Assembly (NCBI RefSeq): GCF_001679785.1
Contig: NZ_CP016293.1
Span: 124,001 to 188,000, forward strand
Reading direction: 5' to 3'
From: Rhizobium leguminosarum
GTDB lineage: Bacteria; Pseudomonadota; Alphaproteobacteria; Rhizobiales; Rhizobiaceae
DNA length: 64,000 bases
Positions within the stretch are counted from its first letter, which is position 1; each line of letters starts with the position of its first letter. A program made the position numbers and the translations under genes. This document shows, in pieces, positions 17,640-26,542 of this stretch. The notes beneath the pieces were generated by a model that saw nothing but the letters and a program-made list of their open reading frames with translations, was not told the origin of the DNA and ran no database searches.

Positions 17640-18626
17640 ATGACCAAAGGTATCCTGATTTCACGCCGGGCAGTGATCGCGTCGAGCATTGCGCTTGGGG
17701 TCAGCGGCTTTGCCCCGCTGGCAAGGGCGGCTGCGCCGCTGAAGGTTGCCGGCATTCATGCGTCGCCGGTCGAAAATGCCTGGAACTCCTGTCTGCACAA
17801 GGCCCTGCAGGACGCGGCCAAGGAAGGCGTCATCGAATATGTCTTCTCCGAAGGCGTCTCCGGCACCGATTATCCGCGCGCCATGCGCGAATATGCCGAA
17901 CAGGGCAACAAGCTGATCATCGGCGAGGCCTATGCGGTGGAGAAAGAGGCCCGGCAGGTCGCGGCCGACTATCCCGACACCGCTTTCGTGCTGGGTTCGA
18001 GCGGTGAGCAGGCCGGCGACAATTTCGGCGTCTTCGGCACCTGGAACCATGACGGCGCCTATCTTGCCGGCATGCTGGCGGGCAAGATGACCAAGTCGAA
18101 TGTCGTCGGTTCGGTCGGCGCCATTCCGATCCCCGAGGTCAACATGCTGATCAATGCGTTCGCGGCGGGCGTCAAGGCTGTCAATCCAGAAGCAAAACAC
18201 CTCGTCTCGTTCATCGGCACCTTCTTCGATCCGCCGAAGGCCCGCGAAGCCGGTCTTGCCCAGATCGACGCCGGCGCCGACATTCTGTTCGGCGAGCGTA
18301 TCGGCACGGCCGATGCCGCCAAGGAGCGCGGCATCAAGTCGGTCGGCTCGCTGATCGACTATACGCCGCGTTATCCCGATACGGTGTTTGCCAACGCCAT
18401 GTGGTATTTCCGGCCGATCCTGGACGCTGCGATCGCCGATGTCGCTGCCGGAAAACCGGTCGGCAGAAACTACACGTCCTACGGCCTGATGAAGGAAGGC
18501 GGCAGCGACATCGTCTTCGTGAAGGGCGTGGCGCCTGCTGAAGCCGAGGCTGCGATGGAGGCCAAGCGAGCGGAGATCAAGGCCGGCACCTTCGAAGTTC
18601 CGAAGATGATGGACGAGCCGAAGTAA
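17640..18626 (+). CDS. BMP-family ABC importer substrate-binding protein
   Basis: Periplasmic binding protein of 328 residues in the BMP/PnrA/Med family, whose studied members bind purine nucleosides or related compounds. The N-terminus has a twin-arginine-like signal (SRRAVIASS followed by a hydrophobic stretch, cleavage near ARAAA). Family blocks include GTDYPRAMREYA, GTWNHDGAYLAGMLAGKM and FGERIGTADAAK. The ATG at 17640 has AGGGGAA upstream and a strong promoter at 17578-17605. First gene of a plus-strand operon running to 24872. Confidence 0.9.
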   Translation: MTKGILISRRAVIASSIALGVSGFAPLARAAAPLKVAGIHASPVENAWNSCLHKALQDAAKEGVIEYVFSEGVSGTDYPRAMREYAEQGNKLIIGEAYAVEKEARQVAADYPDTAFVLGSSGEQAGDNFGVFGTWNHDGAYLAGMLAGKMTKSNVVGSVGAIPIPEVNMLINAFAAGVKAVNPEAKHLVSFIGTFFDPPKAREAGLAQIDAGADILFGERIGTADAAKERGIKSVGSLIDYTPRYPDTVFANAMWYFRPILDAAIADVAAGKPVGRNYTSYGLMKEGGSDIVFVKGVAPAEAEAAMEAKRAEIKAGTFEVPKMMDEPK

Positions 18627-18634
18627 TTCGGCTG

Positions 18635-20047
18635 ATGCGTGGCGATGCGACGGATCTGGCGGCAGCGATCAGGTATGGCAAGCTGAGCGCTGCGGAGGCG
18701 ATGCAGGCTTCTCTTGAGTCCGCTGCGCGGCAGCAACCGCTCGGCGCCATCGCCTATCTCGATGCTGCCATGGGCTTCGCTTCGGCCGACGATCGCGACA
18801 GCGAGCGCCGGAGCGCGCCCGATCGCTTTGCCGCCAGGCCCTTTGCCGGCGTGCCGACCTTGGCGAAGGATCTTGGTGGCCCCTTTGCCGGGCTGCCGGT
18901 CACGGCCGGTTCCCGTCTCTTCGCAAGAAAAGGCGGCGAAGCGGACTCCGATCTGGCTGCCCGTTTCCGCGACGCCGGCTTTTGCCTCTTCGGCCTGACG
19001 ACGAGTCCGGAATTTGGCCTGTCGCTCGCCAGCGAACCGGCGATCGGGCCGATCTGTCGCAATCCACTCGATCCGGCACGAACCGCGGGCGGCTCCTCCG
19101 GCGGGGCGGCGGCAGCGGTCGCCGCCGGGATCGTCGCGATTGCGCATGCCACCGATGCCGGCGGTTCGATCCGTGTGCCCGCCGCCTGCTGTGGCCTTGT
19201 TGGAATGAAGCCGACACGCGGCGCCATCCCGGGCGGGCCATCTTTCGGCAACCACCTTGCCGGCATTGCGAGTGAACTCGCGGTCTGCCGTTCGGCGCGG
19301 GATACGGCGCGGATTTTCGACAGGCTGAGCGGCAAATCACGAGGACCTTTTCCCGACCCCTCCCTTGTCGATAGCGACAACGGCCGACTGCGGATCGGCC
19401 TGCTGGCCGATACCGGGTCGGACTACCCGACGGAGGGCGATCGGCTCGCAGCAGTGGAAGCTGCGGCCCGTGCGCTGGAGAGCGACGGACACGAAATCGT
19501 TCCACTGGCCTGGGCCGAATTCGAATGGAGCGTCGCTGCCAGTGGCCGCGCCTTCGCCGATATCGTCTCCGTCAACCTTGCAGCGCTCATCGAGGCTGCG
19601 GCGCTTGATGAAAGCAGGGCTGAGCCACTGACGCAGGCCTTTGCGGCGCGCGGACGGGCGCTTCCGGCGACATCGCTCTGGAACGCGCTGAACGAGGCCG
19701 TCCTGGTGAGCCGTAAGCTCTGGGTGCTATTCGACAGGGTCGATTGCATCCTGATGCCGATGCTGTCTTCCGCGCCTCTTGTGATCGGCTCCTTTCCGTC
19801 CGATCATGCCGATACGGATCTGCATCTCGAGCGGATGACGGCATTTGCGCCGCTTGCCTGCCTCGCCAATATTTCGGGTTTTCCTGCTTTGACACTGCCT
19901 TTCGGACAGGACGAACACGCCATGCCGCTGCCGGTGCAGATCATGGCGGCGATGGGTCACGAGCCGCGTCTGCTGTCGCTTGCCGCCCGCCTGGAGGCCG
20001 AGAGGCGGTGGCAGCATCGTTTTCCCGTTGCAGGACTGCCGTCATGA
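18635..20047 (+). CDS. Amidase, amidase-signature family
   Basis: Cytoplasmic amidohydrolase of 470 residues with the Ser-cisSer-Lys triad in place: Lys78 (VPTLAKDL), the Gly/Ser loop GGSSGG with Ser154/155, and Ser178 in DAGGSIRVPA. It hydrolyses an amide bond of an unidentified substrate. The gene sits between the binding protein and the transporter ATPase gene, overlapping the latter in an ATGA arrangement at 20044-20047, so it is an integral operon member and probably acts on the imported compound or on a ring-opened product. The ribosome site is weak. Confidence 0.88.
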   Translation: MRGDATDLAAAIRYGKLSAAEAMQASLESAARQQPLGAIAYLDAAMGFASADDRDSERRSAPDRFAARPFAGVPTLAKDLGGPFAGLPVTAGSRLFARKGGEADSDLAARFRDAGFCLFGLTTSPEFGLSLASEPAIGPICRNPLDPARTAGGSSGGAAAAVAAGIVAIAHATDAGGSIRVPAACCGLVGMKPTRGAIPGGPSFGNHLAGIASELAVCRSARDTARIFDRLSGKSRGPFPDPSLVDSDNGRLRIGLLADTGSDYPTEGDRLAAVEAAARALESDGHEIVPLAWAEFEWSVAASGRAFADIVSVNLAALIEAAALDESRAEPLTQAFAARGRALPATSLWNALNEAVLVSRKLWVLFDRVDCILMPMLSSAPLVIGSFPSDHADTDLHLERMTAFAPLACLANISGFPALTLPFGQDEHAMPLPVQIMAAMGHEPRLLSLAARLEAERRWQHRFPVAGLPS

Positions 20048-21576
20048 CCGGGCCGGTGCTGGAGATTATCGGCGTCAGCAAGCGTTTCGGCGCCAATCTT
20101 GCCAATGACGATATTTCCATGACCCTTGCCAAGGGTGAGGTCGTCGCCCTGCTCGGCGAGAATGGTGCGGGCAAGACCACGCTGATGAGCGTCCTTTTCG
20201 GCCACTACATGCCGGATGCCGGCCGCATTCTGATCGAAGGCACGGAGGTACCGCAGGGCAAGCCTCGTGCAGCGATCCGCGCCGGCGTCGGCATGGTGCA
20301 TCAGCATTTCTCGCTCGCGCCCAATCTGACCGTTCTCGAAAATGTCATGACCGGCACGGAAAAATTGTGGTCCTGGCGCTCCGGAACGTCGGCGGCGCGC
20401 AAGAAGCTGCTCACAATTTCCGAGCGCTTCGGCCTCAAGGTCGATCCGGATGCCCGCCTTGGCGACCTGTCGGTCGGCGAACAGCAGCGCGTCGAGATCC
20501 TCAAGGCGCTCTATAACGATGCCCGCATCCTGATCCTCGACGAGCCGACGGCGGTGCTGACCAATATCGAGGCCGAACGGCTGTTCACGACGCTGAGGGA
20601 AATGGCCCGCCAGGGCCTGTCGCTGATCTTCATCTCGCACAAGCTCGACGAGGTGATGGCAGCGGCCGACCGCATCGTGGTCTTACGCGGCGGCAAGATG
20701 GTCGCCGAACGCAAGGCGTCGGAAACCAGCAAGGCGGAACTCGCCGAACTGATGGTCGGACGCCGTGTGACGCGGCCCGTGCGCGAGCCGTCGACACCCG
20801 GCGCCGTTGCCCTCGAAGCGGCCGATGTGACGGTGCGCACAGGCGGCATCGATCGGCTGAAGTCGATCAGCTTCCGGCTGCAGCAGGGAGAGATCCTCGG
20901 CATCATCGGCGTTTCCGGCAATGGCCAGGCGGCACTGGCGCATCTTCTCTCCGGTCTGCTGGCGCGGAGTGCCGGCGACATTATGCTGTTCGGCGAAGCC
21001 GTCGGCAATCTTGGTGTTACCGATGTCGTCGACGCCGGCATCGGCCGCATTCCCGAGGACCGCAACGAGGAGGGCGTGATCGGCGAAATGGCGATCTGGG
21101 AAAACACCGTGCTGGAGCGCATCGCTTCGCCGGCCTTTTCGCGCCTCGGTCTCGTCAACCGCAAGGCGGGCATGGCCTTCGCCAGGGAGATCATCGACGG
21201 ATTCGATGTCCGCGGAGGCGGGCCAGCGATCCGCACCCGGCTGCTCTCAGGCGGCAATATGCAGAAGCTCATTCTCGGCCGCAACCTGCATCGGCGGCCG
21301 CGCATCCTGATTGCCGCGCAGCCGGCGCGTGGCCTCGATGAAGGGGCCGTTGCGGCAGTGCACGCACGCCTGCTCGAAGCCCGCCGGCAGGGTACTGCCG
21401 TGCTGCTGATCTCGGAAGACCTCGACGAGGTGATCGCGCTTGCCGATCGCATACAGGCGATCGTCGGCGGGCGCCTGTCCCCTCCCGTCGAGGCCGAAAG
21501 CGCCGATGCCCGCAGGCTGGGGCTGATGATGGCCGGTGAATGGCAGGAAAACCCAGAGGCCGGCCATGCGATTTGA
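20044..21576 (+). CDS. BMP-type ABC importer ATPase, two nucleotide-binding domains
   Basis: Double ATPase of 510 residues like YufO/RbsA. Domain 1 is canonical: Walker A GENGAGKT, signature LSVGEQQR, Walker B LILDEPTAVL. Domain 2 is degenerate as usual in this group: GVSGNGQA instead of Walker A and IAAQPARGLD instead of Walker B, with LSGGNMQK as signature. ATG at 20044 overlaps the amidase stop. Works with the two permeases that follow. Confidence 0.92.
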   Translation: MTGPVLEIIGVSKRFGANLANDDISMTLAKGEVVALLGENGAGKTTLMSVLFGHYMPDAGRILIEGTEVPQGKPRAAIRAGVGMVHQHFSLAPNLTVLENVMTGTEKLWSWRSGTSAARKKLLTISERFGLKVDPDARLGDLSVGEQQRVEILKALYNDARILILDEPTAVLTNIEAERLFTTLREMARQGLSLIFISHKLDEVMAAADRIVVLRGGKMVAERKASETSKAELAELMVGRRVTRPVREPSTPGAVALEAADVTVRTGGIDRLKSISFRLQQGEILGIIGVSGNGQAALAHLLSGLLARSAGDIMLFGEAVGNLGVTDVVDAGIGRIPEDRNEEGVIGEMAIWENTVLERIASPAFSRLGLVNRKAGMAFAREIIDGFDVRGGGPAIRTRLLSGGNMQKLILGRNLHRRPRILIAAQPARGLDEGAVAAVHARLLEARRQGTAVLLISEDLDEVIALADRIQAIVGGRLSPPVEAESADARRLGLMMAGEWQENPEAGHAI

Positions 21577-22615
21577 GCGCCGCGAGCACCGTCCGCTTTA
21601 CCTGCTGATCGTCACCCCTGTGATCGCGGTCATCGCAGCGCTGGCGCTGGCCGGCATCCTGATATCAATCGCCGGCGCGCCGGTGCTCGATGCCTATTGG
21701 CGCATCCTGACCGGTGCTTTCGGCTCGCGGCTGTCGGCGACGGAGACGCTGACGCGGGCAACGCCGCTGATGCTGACGGGGCTTGCCGCCGCCGTCGCTT
21801 TCCGGGCGCGGCTCTGGAATATCGGCGCTGAGGGTCAGTTCTATCTCGGCGCCATCGCCGTTGCAGCGGCAAGCTCGAAACTGCTTGGCAATCTTCCCGC
21901 ACCTATCCTCATTCCGCTGCTGCTGCTGGTCGGCGCCATTGCCGGCATGGTGCTGATCCTGATCCCGCTCTGGCTCAGGCTGCGCTTCTCCGTCGATGAA
22001 GTCGTCACCAGCCTGCTCTTGAATTTCATCGCCGTGCTCTTCGTCTCGATGCTGATCGACGGCGTTCTCAAGGATCCGCTGGCCTTCGGCTGGCCGCAGT
22101 CGCAATCCGTCAGCGATCACGCCATGCTGCCGAAGCTGATCGCCCGCTCGCGCCTGCATATCGGCTTTGCGATCGCGATCGCGCTGGCCGTCGTCGTCCA
22201 TTTCGTCCAGTCCCGCACCGTGTTCGGCATGCAGTCGCGCGCTGCCGGCCTCAATCCCGGCGGGGCCGTCTTTGCTGGCGTCCCACTCGGCAGAACGCTG
22301 GTGAAGGTCGCCTGCCTCTCGGGCGGGCTTGCAGGGTTGGCGGGAGCGATCGAGGTCATGGGCGTCAAGGGTTATGTGACGACCGACCTGTCGCCGGGTT
22401 TCGGCTACGCCGGCATCGTTGTCGCCATGCTCGCCAACCTCAATCCACTCGGTGTCGTCTTCGCCGCCATTTTCACGGCCACCATGTTCGTGGGCGCGGA
22501 CGGCATGAGCCGTGGCCTAGGCATCCCAACCTATATCGCCGATGTCACGGTGGCCCTGTCGCTGCTGACGATGCTGATTGCCTTGTTCTTCACCCAATAC
22601 AGGATCCGGCGATGA
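21566..22615 (+). CDS. BMP-type ABC importer permease (YufP-like)
   Basis: Inner-membrane permease of 349 residues with about nine or ten hydrophobic segments. Conserved blocks are FRARLWNIGAEGQFYLGA and SVDEVVTSLLLNFIA, which are typical of nucleoside-type (BMP) permeases. The ATG at 21566 lies within the end of the ATPase gene and has AGAGG 6 bases upstream. Confidence 0.9.
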   Translation: MRFERREHRPLYLLIVTPVIAVIAALALAGILISIAGAPVLDAYWRILTGAFGSRLSATETLTRATPLMLTGLAAAVAFRARLWNIGAEGQFYLGAIAVAAASSKLLGNLPAPILIPLLLLVGAIAGMVLILIPLWLRLRFSVDEVVTSLLLNFIAVLFVSMLIDGVLKDPLAFGWPQSQSVSDHAMLPKLIARSRLHIGFAIAIALAVVVHFVQSRTVFGMQSRAAGLNPGGAVFAGVPLGRTLVKVACLSGGLAGLAGAIEVMGVKGYVTTDLSPGFGYAGIVVAMLANLNPLGVVFAAIFTATMFVGADGMSRGLGIPTYIADVTVALSLLTMLIALFFTQYRIRR

Positions 22616-23556
22616 TGCAGCTCTTCGACATCATCGCTTCCGCCGGGCTCTGGGCGGCAATCCTGCGGATCGCCACGCCGCTGATTTTCGGCACGCTCGG
22701 CGCTTTGCTTTGCGAACGGGCCGGTGTGCTCAATCTCGGCATCGAAGGCATCATGACCTTCGGCGCAATGATCGGCTGGCTTTCCGTCTATCACGGCGCC
22801 GATCTCTGGACCGGCCTGCTGATTGCGGCGGTGGCCGGCGGCGTCTTCGGCCTGCTGCATGCGTCGCTGACGGTGACGCTCGGCCTGTCCCAGCATGTTT
22901 CCGGTCTCGGCGTCACGCTGTTTGCCTCCAGCTTCAGCTATTATGTCTTCCGGCTGATCGTGCCGCTTGCCAATACCCCACCCACCATCGTGCCGTTCCA
23001 GCCGATCGCCATTCCGGGTCTCTCGACATTGCCGTTCATCGGGCCAGCCTTTTTCACCCAGACGGCGCCGACCTATCTCGCGATCATGATCGCCCTGCTG
23101 ATGGCCTACATCATCTTCCGCACGCCCGTCGGCCTTGCAATCCGCATGACCGGAGAGAATCCGCATGCGGCGGAAGCCCAGGGCGTCAATCCGATGAAGG
23201 TGCGTTATGGCGCGGTCATCATGGGAAGCGCGCTGATGGGAATGGGCGGCGCCTTCCTGACATTGTCGGCGTTCAACAGCTTTTTCCCGACCATGGTGCA
23301 GGGGCGCGGCTGGATCTGCATCGCGCTCGTCGTCTTCGCCTCCTGGCGGCCGGGCCGCGCGCTTTTCGGCGCCCTGCTCTTTGCCTTCTTTGATGCCTTC
23401 CAGCTTCGGCTGCAAACCGCGCTGAGCGGGCTCGTGCCCTATCAGCTCTTTCTGATGACGCCCTATATCCTTTCCATTGCCGCCCTTGCCGTCATGGCCC
23501 GTCGCGCCCGCGTTCCGCAGGCGCTGATGCAGCCCTATCGCCGCGGCGAACGCTGA
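22612..23556 (+). CDS. BMP-type ABC importer permease (YufQ-like)
   Basis: Second permease, 314 residues, with about eight membrane segments and the family blocks LCERAGVLNLGIEGIM and GENPHAAEAQGVNP. Start ATG at 22612 overlaps the previous stop (ATGA). Completes a binding protein, ATPase and two-permease set. Confidence 0.9.
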   Translation: MMQLFDIIASAGLWAAILRIATPLIFGTLGALLCERAGVLNLGIEGIMTFGAMIGWLSVYHGADLWTGLLIAAVAGGVFGLLHASLTVTLGLSQHVSGLGVTLFASSFSYYVFRLIVPLANTPPTIVPFQPIAIPGLSTLPFIGPAFFTQTAPTYLAIMIALLMAYIIFRTPVGLAIRMTGENPHAAEAQGVNPMKVRYGAVIMGSALMGMGGAFLTLSAFNSFFPTMVQGRGWICIALVVFASWRPGRALFGALLFAFFDAFQLRLQTALSGLVPYQLFLMTPYILSIAALAVMARRARVPQALMQPYRRGER

Positions 23557-23582
23557 AACCGCCCACACTCAATGAGGCTCCG

Positions 23583-24872
23583 ATGTTCGATCTGATCGTC
23601 AGAAATGCAAATCTCCCTGATGGCCGAAAGGGGGTCGATATCGGCATCCAGGGCGGCAAGATCATCGCTGTCGAGCCCACTCTCCAGGCGCAGGCGGGGG
23701 AAGAAATCGACGCAACCGGCCGGCTCGTCAGTCCGCCCTTTGTCGATCCGCATTTTCACATGGACGCCACCCTGTCGCTCGGCCTGCCGCGCATGAACGT
23801 CTCCGGCACCCTGCTCGAAGGCATCGCGCTCTGGGGAGAGTTGCGCCCGATCGTGACGAAAGAGGAACTGGTCGATCGTGCGCTGCGCTATTGCGATCTG
23901 GCGGTCACCCAGGGGTTGCTCTTCATTCGCAGTCATGTCGACACCAGCGATCCCAGACTGGTGACCGTCGAGGCGATGATCGAGGTGCGCGAAAAGGTCG
24001 CGCCCTATATCGATCTGCAGCTGGTCGCCTTTCCCCAGGACGGTTATTACCGCTCGCCGGGCGCGATCGATGCGCTCAACCGCGCCCTCGACATGGGCGT
24101 CGATATCGTCGGCGGCATTCCGCATTTCGAGCGGACGATGGGCGAAGGGACGGCCTCGGTCGAGGCGCTCTGCCGCATCGCCGCCGATCGCGGCCTGCCG
24201 GTCGATATCCATTGCGACGAAACCGACGATCCGCTCTCGCGCCATATCGAGACGCTGGCCGCGGAAACCATCCGCTTCGGTCTGCAGGGGCGTGTCGCCG
24301 GCTCGCATCTGACCTCGATGCACTCGATGGATAATTATTATGTTTCCAAGCTCATCCCGCTGATGGCGGAGGCCGAGATCAACGTCATCCCCAATCCGCT
24401 GATCAACATCATGCTGCAAGGCCGGCACGACACCTATCCGAAACGCCGCGGCATGACTCGCGTGCGCGAATTGATGGATGCCGGGCTCAACGTTTCCTTC
24501 GGGCACGACTGCGTCATGGACCCGTGGTATTCGATGGGATCGGGCGACATGCTGGAGGTCGGTCATATGGCGATCCATGTCGCGCAGATGGCCGGCATCG
24601 ACGACAAAAAGAGGATCTTCGACGCGCTGACCGTCAATTCGGCAAAGACGATGGGGCTTGAGGGCTACGGCCTGGAAAAGGGATGCAATGCCGATCTCGT
24701 CATCCTCCAGGCCAGCGACACGCTGGAAGCGCTGCGGCTGAAACCGAGCCGGCTGACGGTCATCCGCCGCGGCAAAGTCATCGGCCGCTCGGCGCCGCGC
24801 ATCGGCGAGCTTTTCCTCGACGGACGCCCGGCACGGATCGACGGCGGGTTGGATTATACACCTCGGTATTGA
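23583..24872 (+). CDS. CodA-like amidohydrolase (cytosine deaminase family) with altered substrate-binding residue
   Basis: Metal-dependent hydrolase of 429 residues that aligns with E. coli cytosine deaminase through its length: His57/His59 (HFHMD), Gln152 (FPQDG), His210 and Glu213 (HCDE), His242 (SHLTSMHS) and Asp309 (GHDC), each at the E. coli number minus four. The residue after the metal Asp is Cys310, where E. coli has Asp314 contacting the pyrimidine ring, so the substrate is probably not cytosine itself. GAGG precedes the ATG. Last gene of the BMP operon; family relatives deaminate cytosine, isocytosine-like rings, isoorotate and pterins. Confidence 0.85.
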   Translation: MFDLIVRNANLPDGRKGVDIGIQGGKIIAVEPTLQAQAGEEIDATGRLVSPPFVDPHFHMDATLSLGLPRMNVSGTLLEGIALWGELRPIVTKEELVDRALRYCDLAVTQGLLFIRSHVDTSDPRLVTVEAMIEVREKVAPYIDLQLVAFPQDGYYRSPGAIDALNRALDMGVDIVGGIPHFERTMGEGTASVEALCRIAADRGLPVDIHCDETDDPLSRHIETLAAETIRFGLQGRVAGSHLTSMHSMDNYYVSKLIPLMAEAEINVIPNPLINIMLQGRHDTYPKRRGMTRVRELMDAGLNVSFGHDCVMDPWYSMGSGDMLEVGHMAIHVAQMAGIDDKKRIFDALTVNSAKTMGLEGYGLEKGCNADLVILQASDTLEALRLKPSRLTVIRRGKVIGRSAPRIGELFLDGRPARIDGGLDYTPRY

Positions 24873-24883
24873 GGTGCGGTGAA

Positions 24884-24909
24884 AGCAAAAGGGCCGCGAA
24901 GCCGCGACC
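24884..24909 (-). terminator. Intrinsic terminator between convergent operons
   Basis: Read on the minus strand: GGTCGCG, loop GCTT, CGCGGCC (one G-U pair), then CTTTTGC. It lies 25 bases past the RraA-like gene stop and would end that transcript. Confidence 0.6.
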
Positions 24910-24933
24910 TCCTCAATCCGCTTGGCCTGGAGC

Positions 24934-25632
24934 CTACTTCTTCGAGGCCTCGTAGAGCGCCTTTGTTTCCGCGTTCATCGGGTAGAGGCCGGGCAGCGGT
25001 ACGCCCTCATCGATCCTGGTCATGATCCAGGCTTCCATGCGCTCCTGTTCCGGCGCTTCGGCCAGCACCACCTCGAGCAGATCGGCTGGGATCAGCACCG
25101 CGCCGTCCTGGTCGACGACGATAATGTCGTCAGGGAAAACAGCCACGCCGCCGCAGCCGATCGGCTGCTGCCAGGCGACGAAGGTGAGGCCGGCGACCGA
25201 CGGCGGTGCTGCGACGCCACGGCACCAGACCGGCAGGTTGGTGTCAAGCACGCCGGCAAGGTCGCGTACGACGCCGTCGGTGACGAGGGCGGCAACGCCT
25301 CTCTTCTGCATGCGGGCGCAGAGGATATCGCCGAAGATGCCGGCATCGGTAACGCCCATCGCGTCGACGACGGCGACACAGCCTTCCGGCATCGCTTCGA
25401 TCGCGGCGCGCGTTGAGATCGGCGAGGCCCAGGATGCCGGCGTCGCCAGATCTTCGCGAGCCGGAACGAAGCGCAGGGTGAAGGCCGGGCCGACGATGCG
25501 CGGCTGGCCGGGCTTCAGGGGAACGGCGCCGCGGATCCAGACGTTCCGCAGGCCCTTCTTCAGAAGAACGGTCGTCAGGGTCGCCGTCGAGACGGTCTTG
25601 AGAATTGCTATCGCTTCAGCGCTGAGGGCCAT
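24934..25632 (-). CDS. RraA-like protein (hydroxy-acid aldolase / oxaloacetate decarboxylase type)
   Basis: Protein of 232 residues in the RraA/HMG-aldolase family. It has the phosphate- and metal-binding region GIFGDILCARMQKRG followed by TDGVVRD, the D-x-x-x-R-D motif of pyruvate aldolases of this fold; plain RNase E inhibitors of the RraA type lack a catabolic context. Read on the same strand as the SDR gene 27 bases upstream, convergent with the deaminase. A retro-aldol or decarboxylation step at the end of the pathway is the likely role. Catabolic function is inferred. Confidence 0.82.
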   Translation of the reverse strand: MALSAEAIAILKTVSTATLTTVLLKKGLRNVWIRGAVPLKPGQPRIVGPAFTLRFVPAREDLATPASWASPISTRAAIEAMPEGCVAVVDAMGVTDAGIFGDILCARMQKRGVAALVTDGVVRDLAGVLDTNLPVWCRGVAAPPSVAGLTFVAWQQPIGCGGVAVFPDDIIVVDQDGAVLIPADLLEVVLAEAPEQERMEAWIMTRIDEGVPLPGLYPMNAETKALYEASKK

Positions 25633-25659
25633 CGGTGTTCGGTTCCAATTCGGTTTCTG

Positions 25660-26445
25660 TCAGATGCTCTGGATCATGCCGCCATCGACGCGGATCACCG
25701 ATCCGGTCAGATAGGAGGCAGGCTCGCTCGCCAGGAAGGTGACGACATTGCCATATTCTTCCGGCCGGCCATAGCGGCCGAGCGGAATGCTGCCGGTGCT
25801 CTCAGTGACGACGTCATCGATGGAGCGGTTTTCGCGTTTGGCCTTCTGCTCGTCGAGGAAGGTGATGCGGCCGGTGGCGATCCGGCCGGGCAGGACGATG
25901 TTGACCGTGATGCCGTCGCGCCCGACCTCGCGCGCCAGCGTTTTCGACCAGCCGACCAATGACAGACGCAGCGCGTTGGAGATGCCGAGATTGGGGATCG
26001 GCGCGACCACGCCCGACGAGGTCGAGGTTACGATGCGTCCCCATTTGCGCGCCCGCATCTGAGGCAGCACGCGATCGGTAATCGCGATGACAGAAAGCAC
26101 CATGCTCTGGAAATACTGGTTCCAGATCGTCGGATCCTGACCGGAGACTGTGGTCGGTGGTGGGCCGCCGGTATTGTTGACAAGGATGTCGACCGGTCCG
26201 AACAGCCGTTCGATTGCAGCGACATGCGCATCGATTGAACCGAGATCGGAAAGATCCCATTGTAGTGCCAGCGCCTTGCCGCCTTCGGATTGGACCGCAG
26301 CCGCGGTCTTCTCAGCGGCGGCGAAATCGATATCCGCCGCGGCAATTCTGGCGCCTTCGCGCGCAAGCTTGGCGGCTATCGCGCTGCCCAGTCCGCCGCC
26401 GGCGCCAAGCACCAGGGCCGTCTTGTCCTTCAGGCCGAAATCCAT
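25660..26445 (-). CDS. Short-chain dehydrogenase/reductase-family protein lacking the YxxxK pair
   Basis: SDR-fold protein of 261 residues. The nucleotide-binding loop GAGGGLG (14-20) and NNTG (90-93) are normal and Ser residues occur at 141-144, but where Tyr-x3-Lys is expected the sequence is GISNALRLS, that is Ser156 and Arg160. The rest (ITVNIVLPGRI, YLTGSVIRVDGG) is typical. This matches a divergent SDR branch annotated as 3-oxoacyl-ACP reductase-like. AAGGAG lies 9 bases before the ATG at 26445; an ATG at 26454 is possible but overlaps that site. It starts opposite the LysR gene. Confidence 0.85.
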   Translation of the reverse strand: MDFGLKDKTALVLGAGGGLGSAIAAKLAREGARIAAADIDFAAAEKTAAAVQSEGGKALALQWDLSDLGSIDAHVAAIERLFGPVDILVNNTGGPPPTTVSGQDPTIWNQYFQSMVLSVIAITDRVLPQMRARKWGRIVTSTSSGVVAPIPNLGISNALRLSLVGWSKTLAREVGRDGITVNIVLPGRIATGRITFLDEQKAKRENRSIDDVVTESTGSIPLGRYGRPEEYGNVVTFLASEPASYLTGSVIRVDGGMIQSI

Positions 26446-26526
26446 TTCATCCATCTCCTTATAGGGTGGGGCCATCTTTCGGAGCAATGGATCGTAAATA
26501 AAATATGGCTTCTGCTTCGTTCAAGA

Positions 26527-26541
26527 GATAGAAAAACTATC
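26527..26541. promoter_or_regulatory. Palindrome at the LysR start, candidate autoregulatory site
   Basis: GATAG-AAAAA-CTATC, a perfect 5-bp inverted repeat with its core in the ATAN7TAT form, ends 1 base before the ATG of the LysR gene and lies between the divergent SDR and LysR genes. The form suits a LysR-type site; function is inferred. Confidence 0.35.
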
Positions 26542-26542
26542 G

